The notes under the pieces are model-generated. The model did no database searches. It was not told the DNA's origin and saw nothing but the letters and a program-made list of their open reading frames with translations. Made by a program: the position numbers and the translations under genes. This document shows positions 37,901-46,800 of a stretch of DNA of 64,000 bases, in pieces. Origin of the DNA: Apteryx mantelli. Lineage: Eukaryota; Chordata; Aves; Apterygiformes; Apterygidae. Each line of letters opens with the position of its first letter. The first letter of the stretch is position 1. The DNA is taken from assembly GCF_036417845.1 (NCBI RefSeq), contig NC_089979.1:115601415-115665414 (forward strand), in the 5' to 3' direction.

Positions 37901-39862
37901 CATCGCTCTTAAGTTTCAGCTGCTGCTGGTGTGATCTCTTCTTTTACATGTTGCCATCCTGTGCTTGTTTTGCTTACTGAAGCATAACAAAAATTAGTTT
38001 AACTCCTTGTTACCTTGTACTAAATAAGTTGGTTTCCGACCCCTTCTCAGATAATCAGTATGTTCTTTTGGTAATTTTCGCAGAGACTAACAATGAGCTA
38101 GGTAAAGAGACTGGTCTGCCTTCTCTCACTTTCAAAAGGGCCTCTTCTAGGAATGTTGAAGGGAAGGATACTGGTAAACCAGTGCTATGGGTTACTAGAC
38201 CATTCAGTTCTCTAACAATTGAAACATATTGGACCATTTCGAAAAGCACAGAGAGCTTCATCCACTCTTCCAGATATGGGAGCTAGGAGGAAGGGCGGTG
38301 GGGGGAGCATTAGTGAACAACTGCCCACATTGAAACAGTGAAATACAATCTTTAAAGATTAGCTAATGAGAGAAAAGAAGAAAGGGGAAGGAAACAAAAG
38401 GGAAGAGAACAATTATAACAAACACAGTTTGTGTTAAACATTCACTGATGTAAATTAGAAGCTCAAGACACAAAATTTGGGTTTGATCATTACAACTACC
38501 CTGACTGGCACTTCATACACCATTTGTTTACCAGAAATACTGCTAGTCATGCAAACTCAGAGCAAATCAATTCCAAAATTATATCTACCTGCTCCGATAA
38601 TAATGAAGCAACTATATTTGGTGACTATTTGGGTAACAAAATCTGCAGACAACTGATTATTTTTCCCTTTAGGAACGGGAAGTCCAAGAGTTCAAAATTT
38701 TCCTTCAACATAGCCATATTTAAAAACAAAACAACAACAACACAGCCATCTGAAAAGAACAGTTATTCATCATTTGATCATTTCAAATGTATGTGTACTT
38801 CTGAACACAAAACTCACTGTCTTTCTAAGCAGAGGTCAGTATTTATTCGACCTCAAGACTTCTAGAGACTGCCCAATCACAAAGCGCGTAATGACTCTAG
38901 AAGCTTAAATACCGGTTTTATTTTAATACTGCAGCATTAAGCAAAACACTGTTTGAATAGCCATTATTTTGTTGGCTCAAATTCAATTCCTACCGACACA
39001 AAACAAGCTTTAAAAAAAAAATCCTCCACTGTAACAGAGCTCTTAAAATTGAAAATCACAGAGAAAATGAGGGGGAAAAAAGAAAACAGAGGATAAAATA
39101 CACTAAAATCCTTTTGGACAAGGAGTCAATAGTGCTCCAGGAGACCGAGCGCAGGGGCAGAGAGCTCTCTCTCTGCTTTCTGGTAGGTGACTCGATTCTT
39201 ACTTCGGGGATTCACCCCATGCTGGGGGGATAAAGCACCGGGAGGCATCCCCTCCTCACGTCAGGGCTCCTGCACAGCCCCACTCAGGCCTCCCCAGCTC
39301 CATCCTTGGCTGAGGCAAGGACGCTAGTGGATTCACCTCAGGAAAAAAAAAAAAAATAAATAAATAAATATATATATATATATATATATGTATGTTTTTT
39401 GACCTTCTGGGAGATCCCCTCAGCCTCTAGGCCCTTACCGATCAGCAGTGGTTATGGGGGGACACCGGCCGTGAGGAACTCGCGCCGCCGCGGCCGCCCC
39501 GCGCCTCAGGCCGCTCAGGCGAGGGCAGGGCAGAGCCGCGCGCGCCTCCACAGACGCCAACAGCCGCTGCCCGCACGAGGCGAACTGAGTCACGGCCCCG
39601 GCAGCGCCCCGCGCCCGTCGCGCCGCTGGGCTCAGGGCGCCGCCGCCGGCCCAACGCGCTCCCGAGCTTTGCCGACCCCGCGGAAACCAGCGACTCCCCC
39701 TCAAAACGAGCCCCCCACCCGCCCCGCGGGGAGCAGGCGGGCGCCCCTCACCTGGCAGCCCTTCTTGTGGTGGAAGCCCACCACCACGATGTGCAGCACC
39801 GGCCCCCGCTGCGGGCCGGCCGGCGGCGGAGGCGGGGGGGGGGAAGCGCCCCGCTTCTCCAT
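295..39862 (-). CDS. AVL9: AVL9, DENN-family trafficking protein (15 coding exons, C-terminal exon off the window)
   Basis: AVL9 is a conserved eukaryotic DENN-family protein, named from yeast Avl9, acting in late secretory and endosomal transport and in cell polarity and migration. Joining, on the minus strand, 39862-39752, 21230-21110, 18750-18665, 16926-16855, 16034-15945, 15567-15501, 14787-14747, 13640-13602, 10332-10263, 9668-9121, 6358-6224, 5339-5120, 3633-3516, 2558-2505 and 383-295 gives 1,861 coding bases (620 codons plus one base) without a stop. Every junction is GT-AG. The product aligns along its whole length with human AVL9 as I remember it (about 648 residues). The DENN region spans most of the protein. 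Residues 197-232 form a strongly hydrophobic stretch, and 240-380 is a Ser/Glu-rich, poorly conserved linker. The start is the ATG at 39862-39860, where family similarity begins; no in-frame stop separates it from earlier ATGs. The last 35-40 codons and the 3' UTR are beyond base 1. Confidence 0.97.
2505..2558 (-). CDS. AVL9: AVL9 coding exon 14
   Basis: This 54-base exon encodes [17 protein letters not shown] and two bases of the following His codon. The acceptor is CTTCCAG and the donor CA/GTAAGT. It starts and ends in phase 2. It matches [17 protein letters not shown] of mammals (from memory). Confidence 0.92.
3516..3633 (-). CDS. AVL9: AVL9 coding exon 13
   Basis: Residues 534-572 are [36 protein letters not shown] and VNS. 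Two donors stand 11 bases apart (GAG/GTAAAT ending at 3527 and CGAG/GTAAGG ending at 3516). Only the distal one joins exon 14 in frame, giving EVNSSHPF where human, from memory, has EINPNHPF. Confidence 0.9.
5120..5339 (-). CDS. AVL9: AVL9 coding exon 12
   Basis: This 220-base exon encodes [18 protein letters not shown] through [15 protein letters not shown] and [19 protein letters not shown], ending LLAAVLQP (residues 461-533) and splitting an Asp codon with exon 13. It is the most conserved part of the protein. The acceptor is AAACAG and the donor CCAG/GTACAC. Confidence 0.96.
6224..6358 (-). CDS. AVL9: AVL9 coding exon 11
   Basis: Forty-five codons (residues 416-460) begin [19 protein letters not shown] and end LSDAIVE, phase 0 at both ends. 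The acceptor is TTTTAG and the donor GAA/GTATGA. The exon is almost identical to human AVL9. A G10 run just beyond the donor (6170-6179 on the plus strand) lies in intron 11. Confidence 0.95.
9121..9668 (-). CDS. AVL9: AVL9 coding exon 10 (largest, variable linker)
   Basis: The 548-base exon encodes residues 233-415. It opens with [17 protein letters not shown], runs through a Ser/Glu/Asn-rich linker of low conservation, then returns to conserved sequence: [27 protein letters not shown] and [18 protein letters not shown]. It begins in phase 1 and ends in phase 0 at AAG/GTAAAC. The linker is probably disordered and a natural place for phosphorylation (inference). Confidence 0.96.
10263..10332 (-). 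CDS. AVL9: AVL9 coding exon 9
   Basis: This 70-base exon encodes [20 protein letters not shown] and LFP plus the first base of a Gly codon (residues 210-232). It follows a long pyrimidine tract and CCACCAG; the donor is G/GTAAGAAG. It belongs to the central DENN lobe. Confidence 0.95.
13602..13640 (-). CDS. AVL9: AVL9 coding exon 8 (39-base micro-exon)
   Basis: Thirteen codons, [13 protein letters not shown] (residues 197-209), lie between TTTTTCAG and GTAACATTT, phase 0 at both ends. The exon could be skipped without a frameshift. It begins the hydrophobic stretch that continues in exon 9. Confidence 0.94.
14747..14787 (-). CDS. AVL9: AVL9 coding exon 7 (41 bases)
   Basis: A short exon that completes the split Gly and encodes [13 protein letters not shown] (to residue 196), a motif that marks AVL9. 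It starts in phase 1 after CTCAG and ends in phase 0 before GTATGC. Its small size means ORF scans miss it; the residues are unmistakable. Confidence 0.94.
15501..15567 (-). CDS. AVL9: AVL9 coding exon 6
   Basis: This 67-base exon encodes [20 protein letters not shown] and CL and ends in phase 1, splitting a Gly codon with exon 7. The acceptor is TTACAG and the donor G/GTAAGT. Confidence 0.94.
15945..16034 (-). CDS. AVL9: AVL9 coding exon 5
   Basis: Thirty codons (residues 131-160) read [20 protein letters not shown] then [10 protein letters not shown]. The acceptor TTTCAAG follows a strong pyrimidine tract and the donor is AAG/GTAAAG. Both ends are phase 0. This is a helical block of the DENN core. 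Confidence 0.95.
16855..16926 (-). CDS. AVL9: AVL9 coding exon 4
   Basis: Twenty-four codons (residues 107-130) read [20 protein letters not shown] and LSQL, in phase 0 at both ends, between TTAG and GTAAGAATG. The segment is nearly identical to mammalian AVL9. Confidence 0.95.
18665..18750 (-). CDS. AVL9: AVL9 coding exon 3
   Basis: This 86-base exon encodes [19 protein letters not shown] and [10 protein letters not shown], to residue 106. The first codon (Asp) is split with exon 2, and the exon ends in phase 0 at AAG before GTAACTT. The acceptor has a T-rich tract. The RCGDRTT loop differs from the human RNGNGAT as I recall it. Confidence 0.95.
21110..21230 (-). CDS. AVL9: AVL9 coding exon 2
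   Basis: This 121-base exon follows a CAG acceptor and starts [20 protein letters not shown], continuing through [20 protein letters not shown], one of the most conserved AVL9 segments. It ends in phase 1 at G before GTAAGAAAC. The block is part of the N-terminal (upstream) DENN lobe. Confidence 0.96.
22353..22378. repeat. (CAAAA)n simple repeat
   Basis: An A7 run followed by four CAAAA-type units in AVL9 intron 1, with another A-rich run close after it. A second, longer tract of the same type lies at 28881-28943. Confidence 0.85.
25837..25875. repeat. A17 plus GA-rich purine tract
   Basis: Seventeen A are followed by GAAAGAGAAAGAGAGAGAGA. All bases over 39 positions are purines on the plus strand. 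Confidence 0.9.
28881..28943. repeat. A-rich (CAAAA)n tract
   Basis: Degenerate CAAAA and CAAAAA units with one A10 run, in AVL9 intron 1. It could be a decayed A-tail, but no retroelement body is visible beside it. Confidence 0.8.
32038..32053. repeat. T16 homopolymer
   Basis: Uninterrupted T run in AVL9 intron 1, followed by T-rich sequence to about 32,180. Confidence 0.9.
32585..32683. repeat. AT-rich degenerate repeat abutting the CR1 5' end
   Basis: ATGTTAA occurs at 32591, 32622, 32644 and 32670 in a stretch made almost wholly of TTAAAT-like units. It ends where CR1-like sequence begins. Confidence 0.7.
32684..34357 (+). mobile_element. CR1 LINE, 5'-truncated and inactive
   Basis: The plus strand carries broken reverse transcriptase reading frames typical of avian CR1: [21 protein letters not shown], then [35 protein letters not shown], and later [15 protein letters not shown] and [19 protein letters not shown]. 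It ends with the CR1 3' signature (AACCATTCTGTGATCCTG). The full element is about 4.5 kb, so only the 3' third is present. Stops and frameshifts divide the frame. At 33177 the Tyr of the polymerase motif A is TAG, and the catalytic Asp is Gly. The copy lies antisense to AVL9 in its intron 1 and is surely dead. Confidence 0.95.
34141..34168. repeat. (TTTA)n microsatellite inside the CR1 copy
   Basis: Six or so TTTA units sit where intact CR1 has a short T-rich stretch before ACTGTGAGAGTGACTGAGCA. It arose after insertion by slippage (inference). Confidence 0.85.
36693..36714. repeat. (AC)11 microsatellite
   Basis: Eleven perfect AC units in AVL9 intron 1. Likely length-polymorphic. Confidence 0.95.
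39343..39389. repeat. Compound A14 / (TAAA)n / (TA)n repeat
   Basis: An A14 run changes into TAAA units and then about ten TA units, immediately at the intron-1 edge of the AVL9 CpG island. Confidence 0.93.
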
Positions 39863-40260
39863 GGCGATGGCGGCGGCACCCCGGGCCGCTCGCTCCGCCT
39901 CCCGGCGCCCAGGGGCCCGCGGAGCCGCCGCGGCCGCTTCCTTCCGCAGCGCCGGCCCGGCCGCCGGGGGAGGGAAGGGACAGGCGGGCAGGGCGGAGCG
40001 CCGGCGGCAGCGCCTGCCGCCGCCGCCGCCGCGCTGGTTTTGCCCGGCGCCCTCACGGGGCCGCCCCGCGTCCGGGAGTGGCGTCCCCGTCCCGCCGCCT
40101 TCCGAAGGCATTTTCGGGGGAAAAAAAAAAACAAAAAACGAAAAACACCGAAACACGCTAGTTTTATGTCGGCTCCCGGAAAAACTCCGCCGCCTGGCCG
40201 GCTCCCACCGGGAGCGCCCCGCCTAGCGCGGTGCCCGCAAAGGGGGCAGGTACGGGACAA
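39420..40260. promoter_or_regulatory. AVL9: CpG island at AVL9 exon 1
   Basis: The base composition changes sharply from AT-rich to very GC-rich with dense CpG over about 840 bases, covering AVL9 exon 1, its 5' UTR and the start of intron 1. A GC box (GCCCCGCC, 40216-40223) lies upstream of the coding start. No TATA box is evident. Transcription should start between about 39,900 and 40,260 (inference). Confidence 0.85.
39752..39862 (-). CDS. AVL9: AVL9 coding exon 1
   Basis: This exon encodes residues 1-37: MEKRGAS, seven prolines, then AGPQRG and the conserved core [18 protein letters not shown]. It ends in phase 0 at CAG followed by GTGAGG. The ATG has a good context (GCCATGG). The proline run sits in a variable N-terminal linker before the first beta strand of the DENN module. 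Human AVL9, from memory, has a shorter, proline-poor linker here. Confidence 0.95.
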
Positions 40261-43020
40261 AGCGGCAACTAATCCCGCCTCTCTCTTTTCTTTTTTCACC
40301 CTTCTCAAAGCCACTGTGAAAATACAGAAAACACTAAACGCCCAGGCTGCTTAATTTATGGCAGCACACATCTCTGATTTTAATTCACATAGGTGAGAGG
40401 GTTTGCGGAGGACTGAAAATAAAACAAAAGATAAAAATTTAGTCCGAAAGCTTTTTTTTTTGCATAGATCTTCCATTTTCAAAGTGTTGCCGTTCAAACA
40501 AATTAGGGCTTCATGATGTTTTCAGAGCTTGAGAGAAGTCAGCTGTGGGGTTGCTTAACTTGAAGCATGTCCATTAATGGATTAAAGTTAGAAAAATAAA
40601 GTTAATTCTCCTTCCATTAGAATGTTAAACTACTAAACATACATTAGGATATCCTGAGGAAGAGAGTTTAAAGACTTCCCAAGAGTACAAGCAAATTTAG
40701 TACAAGAGCGTTAAAATCTTTATCTTGCTGTGCACAGACCATGCTCCCTCATTAACCTTTCTTAGGAGTCAGTCCTGTTTATTTAAATCAACAGCATTTG
40801 CTAGTGATTGTACTCTTAATAATTAGGATTCCTTGTGGAAATCAGAAGAGATTCTTTTTGAAAAAAAACTATAAAAGAATAATGCTCAAAGAAAACCTCA
40901 TCATTAACACAATACCCAGAAGCTCCAATTATAACAATAAAGTCTATAATTACATATTATTCTTCAACTTCAACAGCAGTTCCATTACATAAAATATATA
41001 CTTTAGGGAACAAAGGATAAACTGCAGGAAACAATCCTTCACTGGCAAGAGAATGATTCCTTATGAGGCCTTTTCTGTAACTTACTTTTATGATGTTCAG
41101 TGTAATTTCAAAAAAGAAAAATGTGTGAAATATGAGCCATTATCTCCTCCAGTAATGAGATATACCAAAAAAAAAAAAAAAGGAGATGCCTGAGAGTATT
41201 TTTATCTCACGTTCAGTTAATTGAAGAAAGGGCAATGTGGCAGTACTCTCACTGCTATGGATTTTGCATTATAGGGACATTACAATGAGACTGCTGGATA
41301 ATTGTGGATTATTGCTTCTCTGAATAGGTTATTAGTTTTTTTTCATTGTTTGAAATTTTCTTTCCCACTAAGGCAATAAAAATGTTAAACATTGGACTGA
41401 ATGACATCAGCCTGTTCTGGAAAATCGATCTGATTGACATCTTCTATGTCTTTTTCACAGCTAACACTGTGTGTTTGTTTTTTATGAAATGGAAAGGGAG
41501 ATAGAACAGCTATGAAACAAAAGCTCCTGGAAAAGTCTCAGTTGGAACTTTCCTAATGGAATTTACTTTCTCAATGCATATTTAATAAATATCAATAACA
41601 AACTCGAACAAACTCAATTGGCCATATAGATAGTTCTTTTCTCTCAGCAGTAATATTTACTTAGCTACCACCAGCTATTATGTCATTAGCATAGTAATCA
41701 GCATTTGTCACTCATTCTGAATTTAGTAGTGATAATCAAAGTTATCAGAGCAGATTATCTGAGGCGAGACTTCTTGAGATGAATAACCTTTACAAGAGAA
41801 GTATGTTTTATATATCTAGAAGTAGCCTTAGAGGTGAGCAGTGCCTGCAGTAGCTGGTAGTTTCACTGAATTTGTTAGGTATAGCCCACTTTCCTAAAGG
41901 AAGGAATTGTGAATTTGTAGAAGAGAGCATGTGACTAAAAATAATTGTTCTAGGATTTCTGTTAATAAGCATAAATGAAATCGTAGCATGGAACTGAGGT
42001 TTGTAACTAATTTCTTGCTGGTTGCAATCTCAGTTCCTGTGTGGAGTCTATTTTTTCTGAGGCTCTTACCCTAAATACTAGCAAAAACAATCTGAATTAA
42101 TGACCATGACACTGCTTGGGATTATGATCTCTCACTTGGAAACTTCTCCTGTAAACAAAGTAAGAAAGATAAAAGACAAAGAAAGTAATGATGGGCTAGA
42201 GATTTCATGAATGTCTCAGAGTATTAGAAAACTGAAGTATATTTTACAAAGACAAAAATCTTAGATATGAATATTAAAATATAGAAAACCATTAGTTAAA
42301 TGAACAAAAAACCCTGAAGAACAAAATGATTATTTTGATCAAAATATGGGAAAAGGCAGTAAGGCAAGAGATAAAAAACTTCTGAAATGTGAAGGGTCAT
42401 CTGTCTTCATTATTGTGAATTCAGCTGCACAAGAATTTCATTAATGGCATGTTTAGGATAAATACGTATTTAAGATGACCTTAATGAATTGTGGTCGTTT
42501 GATTCAGAGCACTGCATATAGCTCTGAACCTGTCTAGTTTCAAGACAGTTCTAGTTTTGCTGCTTATGCAATATTGCTTGGCTTTTGTTTTATCTTTTTC
42601 TTTTGTCTACCCTCAGTGACTATGTACATCTCCCACAAAAGGAAAAATATTTAGTTAAAATTATTTTGGCGTGACAGTATTTAGTCAAAGTATTTAGTCA
42701 ATAACCTTCAGAAAAACACGATTTTGTAAAATATTTAATTTTTCAAAAGAGAAGAGACTAAAGCTTGACAACAATCTCCAATTCGAGTCATTAATATTAG
42801 CCAGCGCTACCATTAAGCGCAGTAAATTTCAAGCAATTCGAGAAATCAGGAGGATTTTTAAAGCACTTGGAAATAACGAAGCTTTGGGCAGAGAGCCATG
42901 CTCACCCTTAAACACAGCGGGGCTCGCTCTCTGCTGTAACATTACAGCTTACGTTAGTTAGTAAGCGGGCGCAGATGGCACAGTGGCTTTTCCACTTTGA
43001 AGCAGAATTTAAATCCCTTA
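40261..43020. other. Intergenic space between AVL9 and LSM5
   Basis: AT-rich, no coding potential and no recognisable transposon. It contains a cluster of three GATA-type motifs at 41730-41760 and a 13-base tandem duplication at 42676-42701. Confidence 0.8.
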
Positions 43021-43800
43021 ATTTCTGATCTGGGTCACGGCACTGAGCCCTACCGCAGCCGAGGGGGTAGGAGCACGGCATTCGTGCAGACAGCGACCGA
43101 GCCCCTGCCTGCTGATTAGAGAGAAGGAGGTACCAGGTCTGCCTTAAGAGGAAAAATATTCAGAGCCCCTCCTGCGTGGCTAGGGGCCGGCCACGGCGGC
43201 CATGTCCCCCCCGCTGCCCGGCCTGGGCCCGGGCCCAGCGCAGCCGGGAGGGCCGAGCGCTCGGACATCGGCTAGGAGGGGCTGCCGCTCCGACCCAAGA
43301 GTGGGCCTCGCCGTCAGGGGACCGTTCACTTCCGCGGGAGCGATTGGTTAGGCCTGGATCCAATATGGCCGCCAACGCGACTACCAACCCGTCTCAGCTC
43401 CTGCCGCTCGGTAACCAGTGCCGCCGCCGCTGCGGTGCCTCCGCTCTCTCCCGGTTGTTGTGGCGGCGGTTTGTGGGGAGGCTCCCCTCAAACGAAGGGC
43501 GAGGAGGGAGGGCGGTTTCTAGGCTCCCCTGGCGCCGCGCGTGGCGGGAGGTTTGAATGGGGGCCGGAGCGGTTGGAAGGCGAGAGGCGGAGTGCGCGTC
43601 ACGCGCTGGTTGCCTCGCCTCGCGCGGCGGCGGGTGTGACGTCACGGGCGGCGCGCGGCGGGTGCGCGAGGGCAGCGGTTGGAGCTCGACTGGGCGGGGC
43701 AGTGGTGGGGGTGCGGGGTGTCTCTGCGGCAGTGTGGAGACTTGGCTGTGCCGGCGCGGGAGCGAAGCGGGGCTCCCGCCCTCGGCGTGCGAGGGCTACG
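43020..43800. promoter_or_regulatory. LSM5: CpG island at LSM5 exon 1
   Basis: A CpG-dense block spans the LSM5 start. Upstream of the ATG lie an ETS/GABPA-type site (ACTTCCGC, 43328-43335) and an inverted CCAAT box (ATTGG, 43343-43347). A YY1-like element overlaps the ATG (CAATATGGCC, 43362-43371). In intron 1 there are a perfect CRE (43637-43644) and a GC box (GGGCGGGGC, 43692-43700). This is the make-up of a TATA-less housekeeping promoter. Confidence 0.87.
43365..43410 (+). CDS. LSM5: LSM5 coding exon 1
   Basis: MAANATTNPSQLLPL and the first base of a Glu codon. The donor is CTCG/GTAACC. The ATG lies in a YY1-type element. The leader is probably short, since the ETS and CCAAT motifs lie within 40 bases upstream (inference). 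Confidence 0.97.
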
Positions 43801-46800
43801 TAAAAAAGTCGTGCCCGTCACGCCTTAAAGCTAGGTGGCTGCATGGTCCTAGCTCAAATGTCAAGTTTTCTTGGTGGAAGAACAAAATAAACCCCTAAAA
43901 CTGAGGTAATGTGTAGTATAAGCTTTCTATTCCTCTGAGAGGAGGTGGTCAGGGAAGAAAGGTGAGGAGAACAGGCATATCTTGTCAATAAAACTTCTGT
44001 CTTGCGTCTTTTGTTAAATTGTGGGGACCTGGTACATTATAACACTCCTCGGGCTGCTCAGGAGCAATGTCTGGATTGGTAAACTGTTCAGTTTCTGGCA
44101 AATGTTAATTGAGAGAAGTTTTAAATTTCTGTCTTGGGGTGGGGGGAATAATAATGAGCCTTTAAGAATGGAGAGCATTCAAAGAAATTATTCATAGCTT
44201 TAATTTGGATGCAGCACAAAGATATGCTGAAGATTATCTAACTTTGATGCTGAGCAATCACATACTAATTAAACATACAACTAGCAGCAATAGTAATATG
44301 TCTTCACCAAAGTAAGTATGTCTATACAGTACTGTTACCTTAAAGACTTGTAATATTAGTAGTAAGCTGTGTAAGGAAAACACTTATTTTTCTCTGTCTT
44401 ACTAGTGTCCTTGACAACTACTCTTTTTCATCATAATGTTAAACTTTCTGCTTAGAAGCATGTTTTTAATCCCTTTTTTTTTTTTTAATTTACAGAACTT
44501 GTGGACAAATGCATAGGTTCACGCATTCATATTGTGATGAAGAGTGATAAAGAAATCGTTGGAACGCTTCTAGGATTTGATGACTTTGTCAGTATCCTTT
44601 GATGGAACTGTTTAAGGCTAAACTTTATGTTTAGGCTTAATTCATTTGTTGCTTTTAAGAGTTCGGAGTTCACTGAGTAGAAACTTCTTGTATTGATTAA
44701 TATGTTACTCTGATTTTATTTTATAGATAAAATCACACTTCCATGTAAAATGAAAATAATTTAAAGGTTCTGTGCCTTATTTTCCTTGAAACTAGACTTT
44801 CAGATATGGTGTTAGAAGATGTTACAGAATTGTAAGTATTATTTCTTTCTCTTGTGACTTTTTAAACTTTGTTTTCCCAAGTTACAAAAACATGGTATCA
44901 GCAAAGTGTTCTGATATTTTTGGAAAGCTTGCTGACAGAATAATTCAGACCTTAGAGTTAAACTAGAGGATGATCTATTGAGGACAGCCATGTCATAGAC
45001 CATCTGTTTCCTGGTTTATCTTGGTAAATATTTTTAATGAAGCTCCTAATTTATAGCCTTAATTTTGCATAGGTTCTGTGTGGAACTCTCCAGTAGTTTG
45101 TTTTTAAGTCTTCGTAACATATAGGCAAAAACTTGGAAACTTGGCACACTTAAGGATAAGTATTTATTACTTTGTCTTGCAATCTTGCTATTTGAAACCT
45201 ATTTTGAGTATTAGTGGTAGTCAAGATTTTGGTAAGATTTAGAGAGTAAGTCCATGTCTTTATGTACCAAGAAGAAAAGTACAGTAGATCTCTTTAGTCT
45301 TCAGGTAGCTTTCTTTACCCAGATGGCCAATGTATAAAAATTATGTTGTGACATAGCTAATGTATTTGTTACTTCTGATAAATTCTATTGTAGTATAGAG
45401 CTTTGTGTCAGTACTATAATCAAAACTATAATCATTTTCCATAGTTACATGTTCTTATTTACTTGCATGTTGTTTTTTTTTTTTCCCCCATCATGCTGTT
45501 TCAGTGAAATTACACCTGAGGGCAGAAGAATCACAAAACTAGACCAGATTTTACTAAATGGAAATAACATAACAATGGTAAGTCATCATGGCAAAGAGAC
45601 TGCATGCATTTATTTTCTGTACTTGTTGAATTCAATTATTGCTTGATTTGCTACTTCAAGCTGAGTGTTCCATTACTTAAGCTGCTTCAAGTAGCTTCAG
45701 GGACATATATGTATATGACTGAGGCTAGAGAAGCGATCTTATTGCCATACTTGTCACATGTTACAGTTTAAAATTCGTGAAAATAGGATGACCATAATTT
45801 CATTTTGGTGAATCCTTTTCTGGTCTTCAGATGTGTTAGGGAGTTGCTTCTGGCTTTGGAATCTTCTTTGTAGCCTGGTTGATATAGTGGCTTTTGACTC
45901 ATGAGTGCTTGGCTGTATAATTATGTAGGGCAGGATGCATTTAAATTGCATCCATTATTTTATGTACAGATGCAGCAGTTTGGATGTTTATACTCTTGTC
46001 AAGTCATTCAACTGTTAAAATAGCATGTGATGCCGAGGGAGCAGTGCCTTTATGTGCTCTGAGAAAAGATACAGAGGTCTGTTGGGCTATACTGAACTAG
46101 AAGCACTATGATTTTAGTTTACTGCATGTTGATATATGTAGACCAGGACTGAACCAATAATTGAATATTGTGATTATGCATCCCTAAGCTGAATTCTGCA
46201 ACTTTCTAGACACTTTACCACAAAGATAGACCTATTACAGTAGTTTTTTTGCTTATTTACATAGATGGCTGCAAAGTCAGGGCCTACTACATCTGAATAT
46301 AAGGGCATTCCTAGTTCTGTGAGAAGAGGAAGAAGACAGACTTGAGTCTAGGCTGACTCTCTGAAGGAAGAATAACCTCCACATCACTGCTTTCTTACTC
46401 TGTGTCCCAGCTTTCTGAGCAAGTGCCATCTTGCCTTGATTTCTAAGCCTTTTCCACTTTGGCTATTCTCCTGATTCCTTAACAAATAGTGCATATTCTG
46501 ACTTCTTGTATGGGGTGAAATTACGGTCATCCAGTAGATGTGGTAGTATCTTGCCCTTAAAGCAGAAGTTGCTGATTCTTAGAGTGCAAGTATTGGGCAA
46601 TACATCTTGTATCTATTTTTGAGGCAAATCTTCTCCAGGTAAAAAATTTATGCTTTAGTTTTTTTTTTTTTTTTAACCCCTCTTCCCAAATAAGGAAAGA
46701 TCTTTGCCTTTAGAAGCTCTCAGCTAATTATTAAGAAAATCTTGGTAAAAGCAATGTTTGACTGAAATTTTTTTTTCTTATTCATATTTTTCCTTTTGTA

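Larger units (their letters stand above)
21231..39751 (-). other. AVL9: AVL9 intron 1 (18.5 kb)
   Basis: The largest intron holds one long CR1 remnant (about 32,684-34,357) and several simple repeats. The remaining sequence is AT-rich with no recognisable gene. The part nearest exon 1 (39,420-39,751) is GC-rich and belongs to the promoter CpG island. Confidence 0.85.

Noticed and set aside
39399..40354. Long reading frames on both strands in the AVL9 CpG island
   Set aside because: GC-rich DNA has few stop codons. Except for the AVL9 exon 1 frame, the products are Arg/Pro/Ala-rich with no family resemblance.
43160..43898. Reading frames on both strands around LSM5 exon 1
   Set aside because: The same GC-composition effect; only the 46-base LSM5 exon fits a known protein and continues correctly by splicing.
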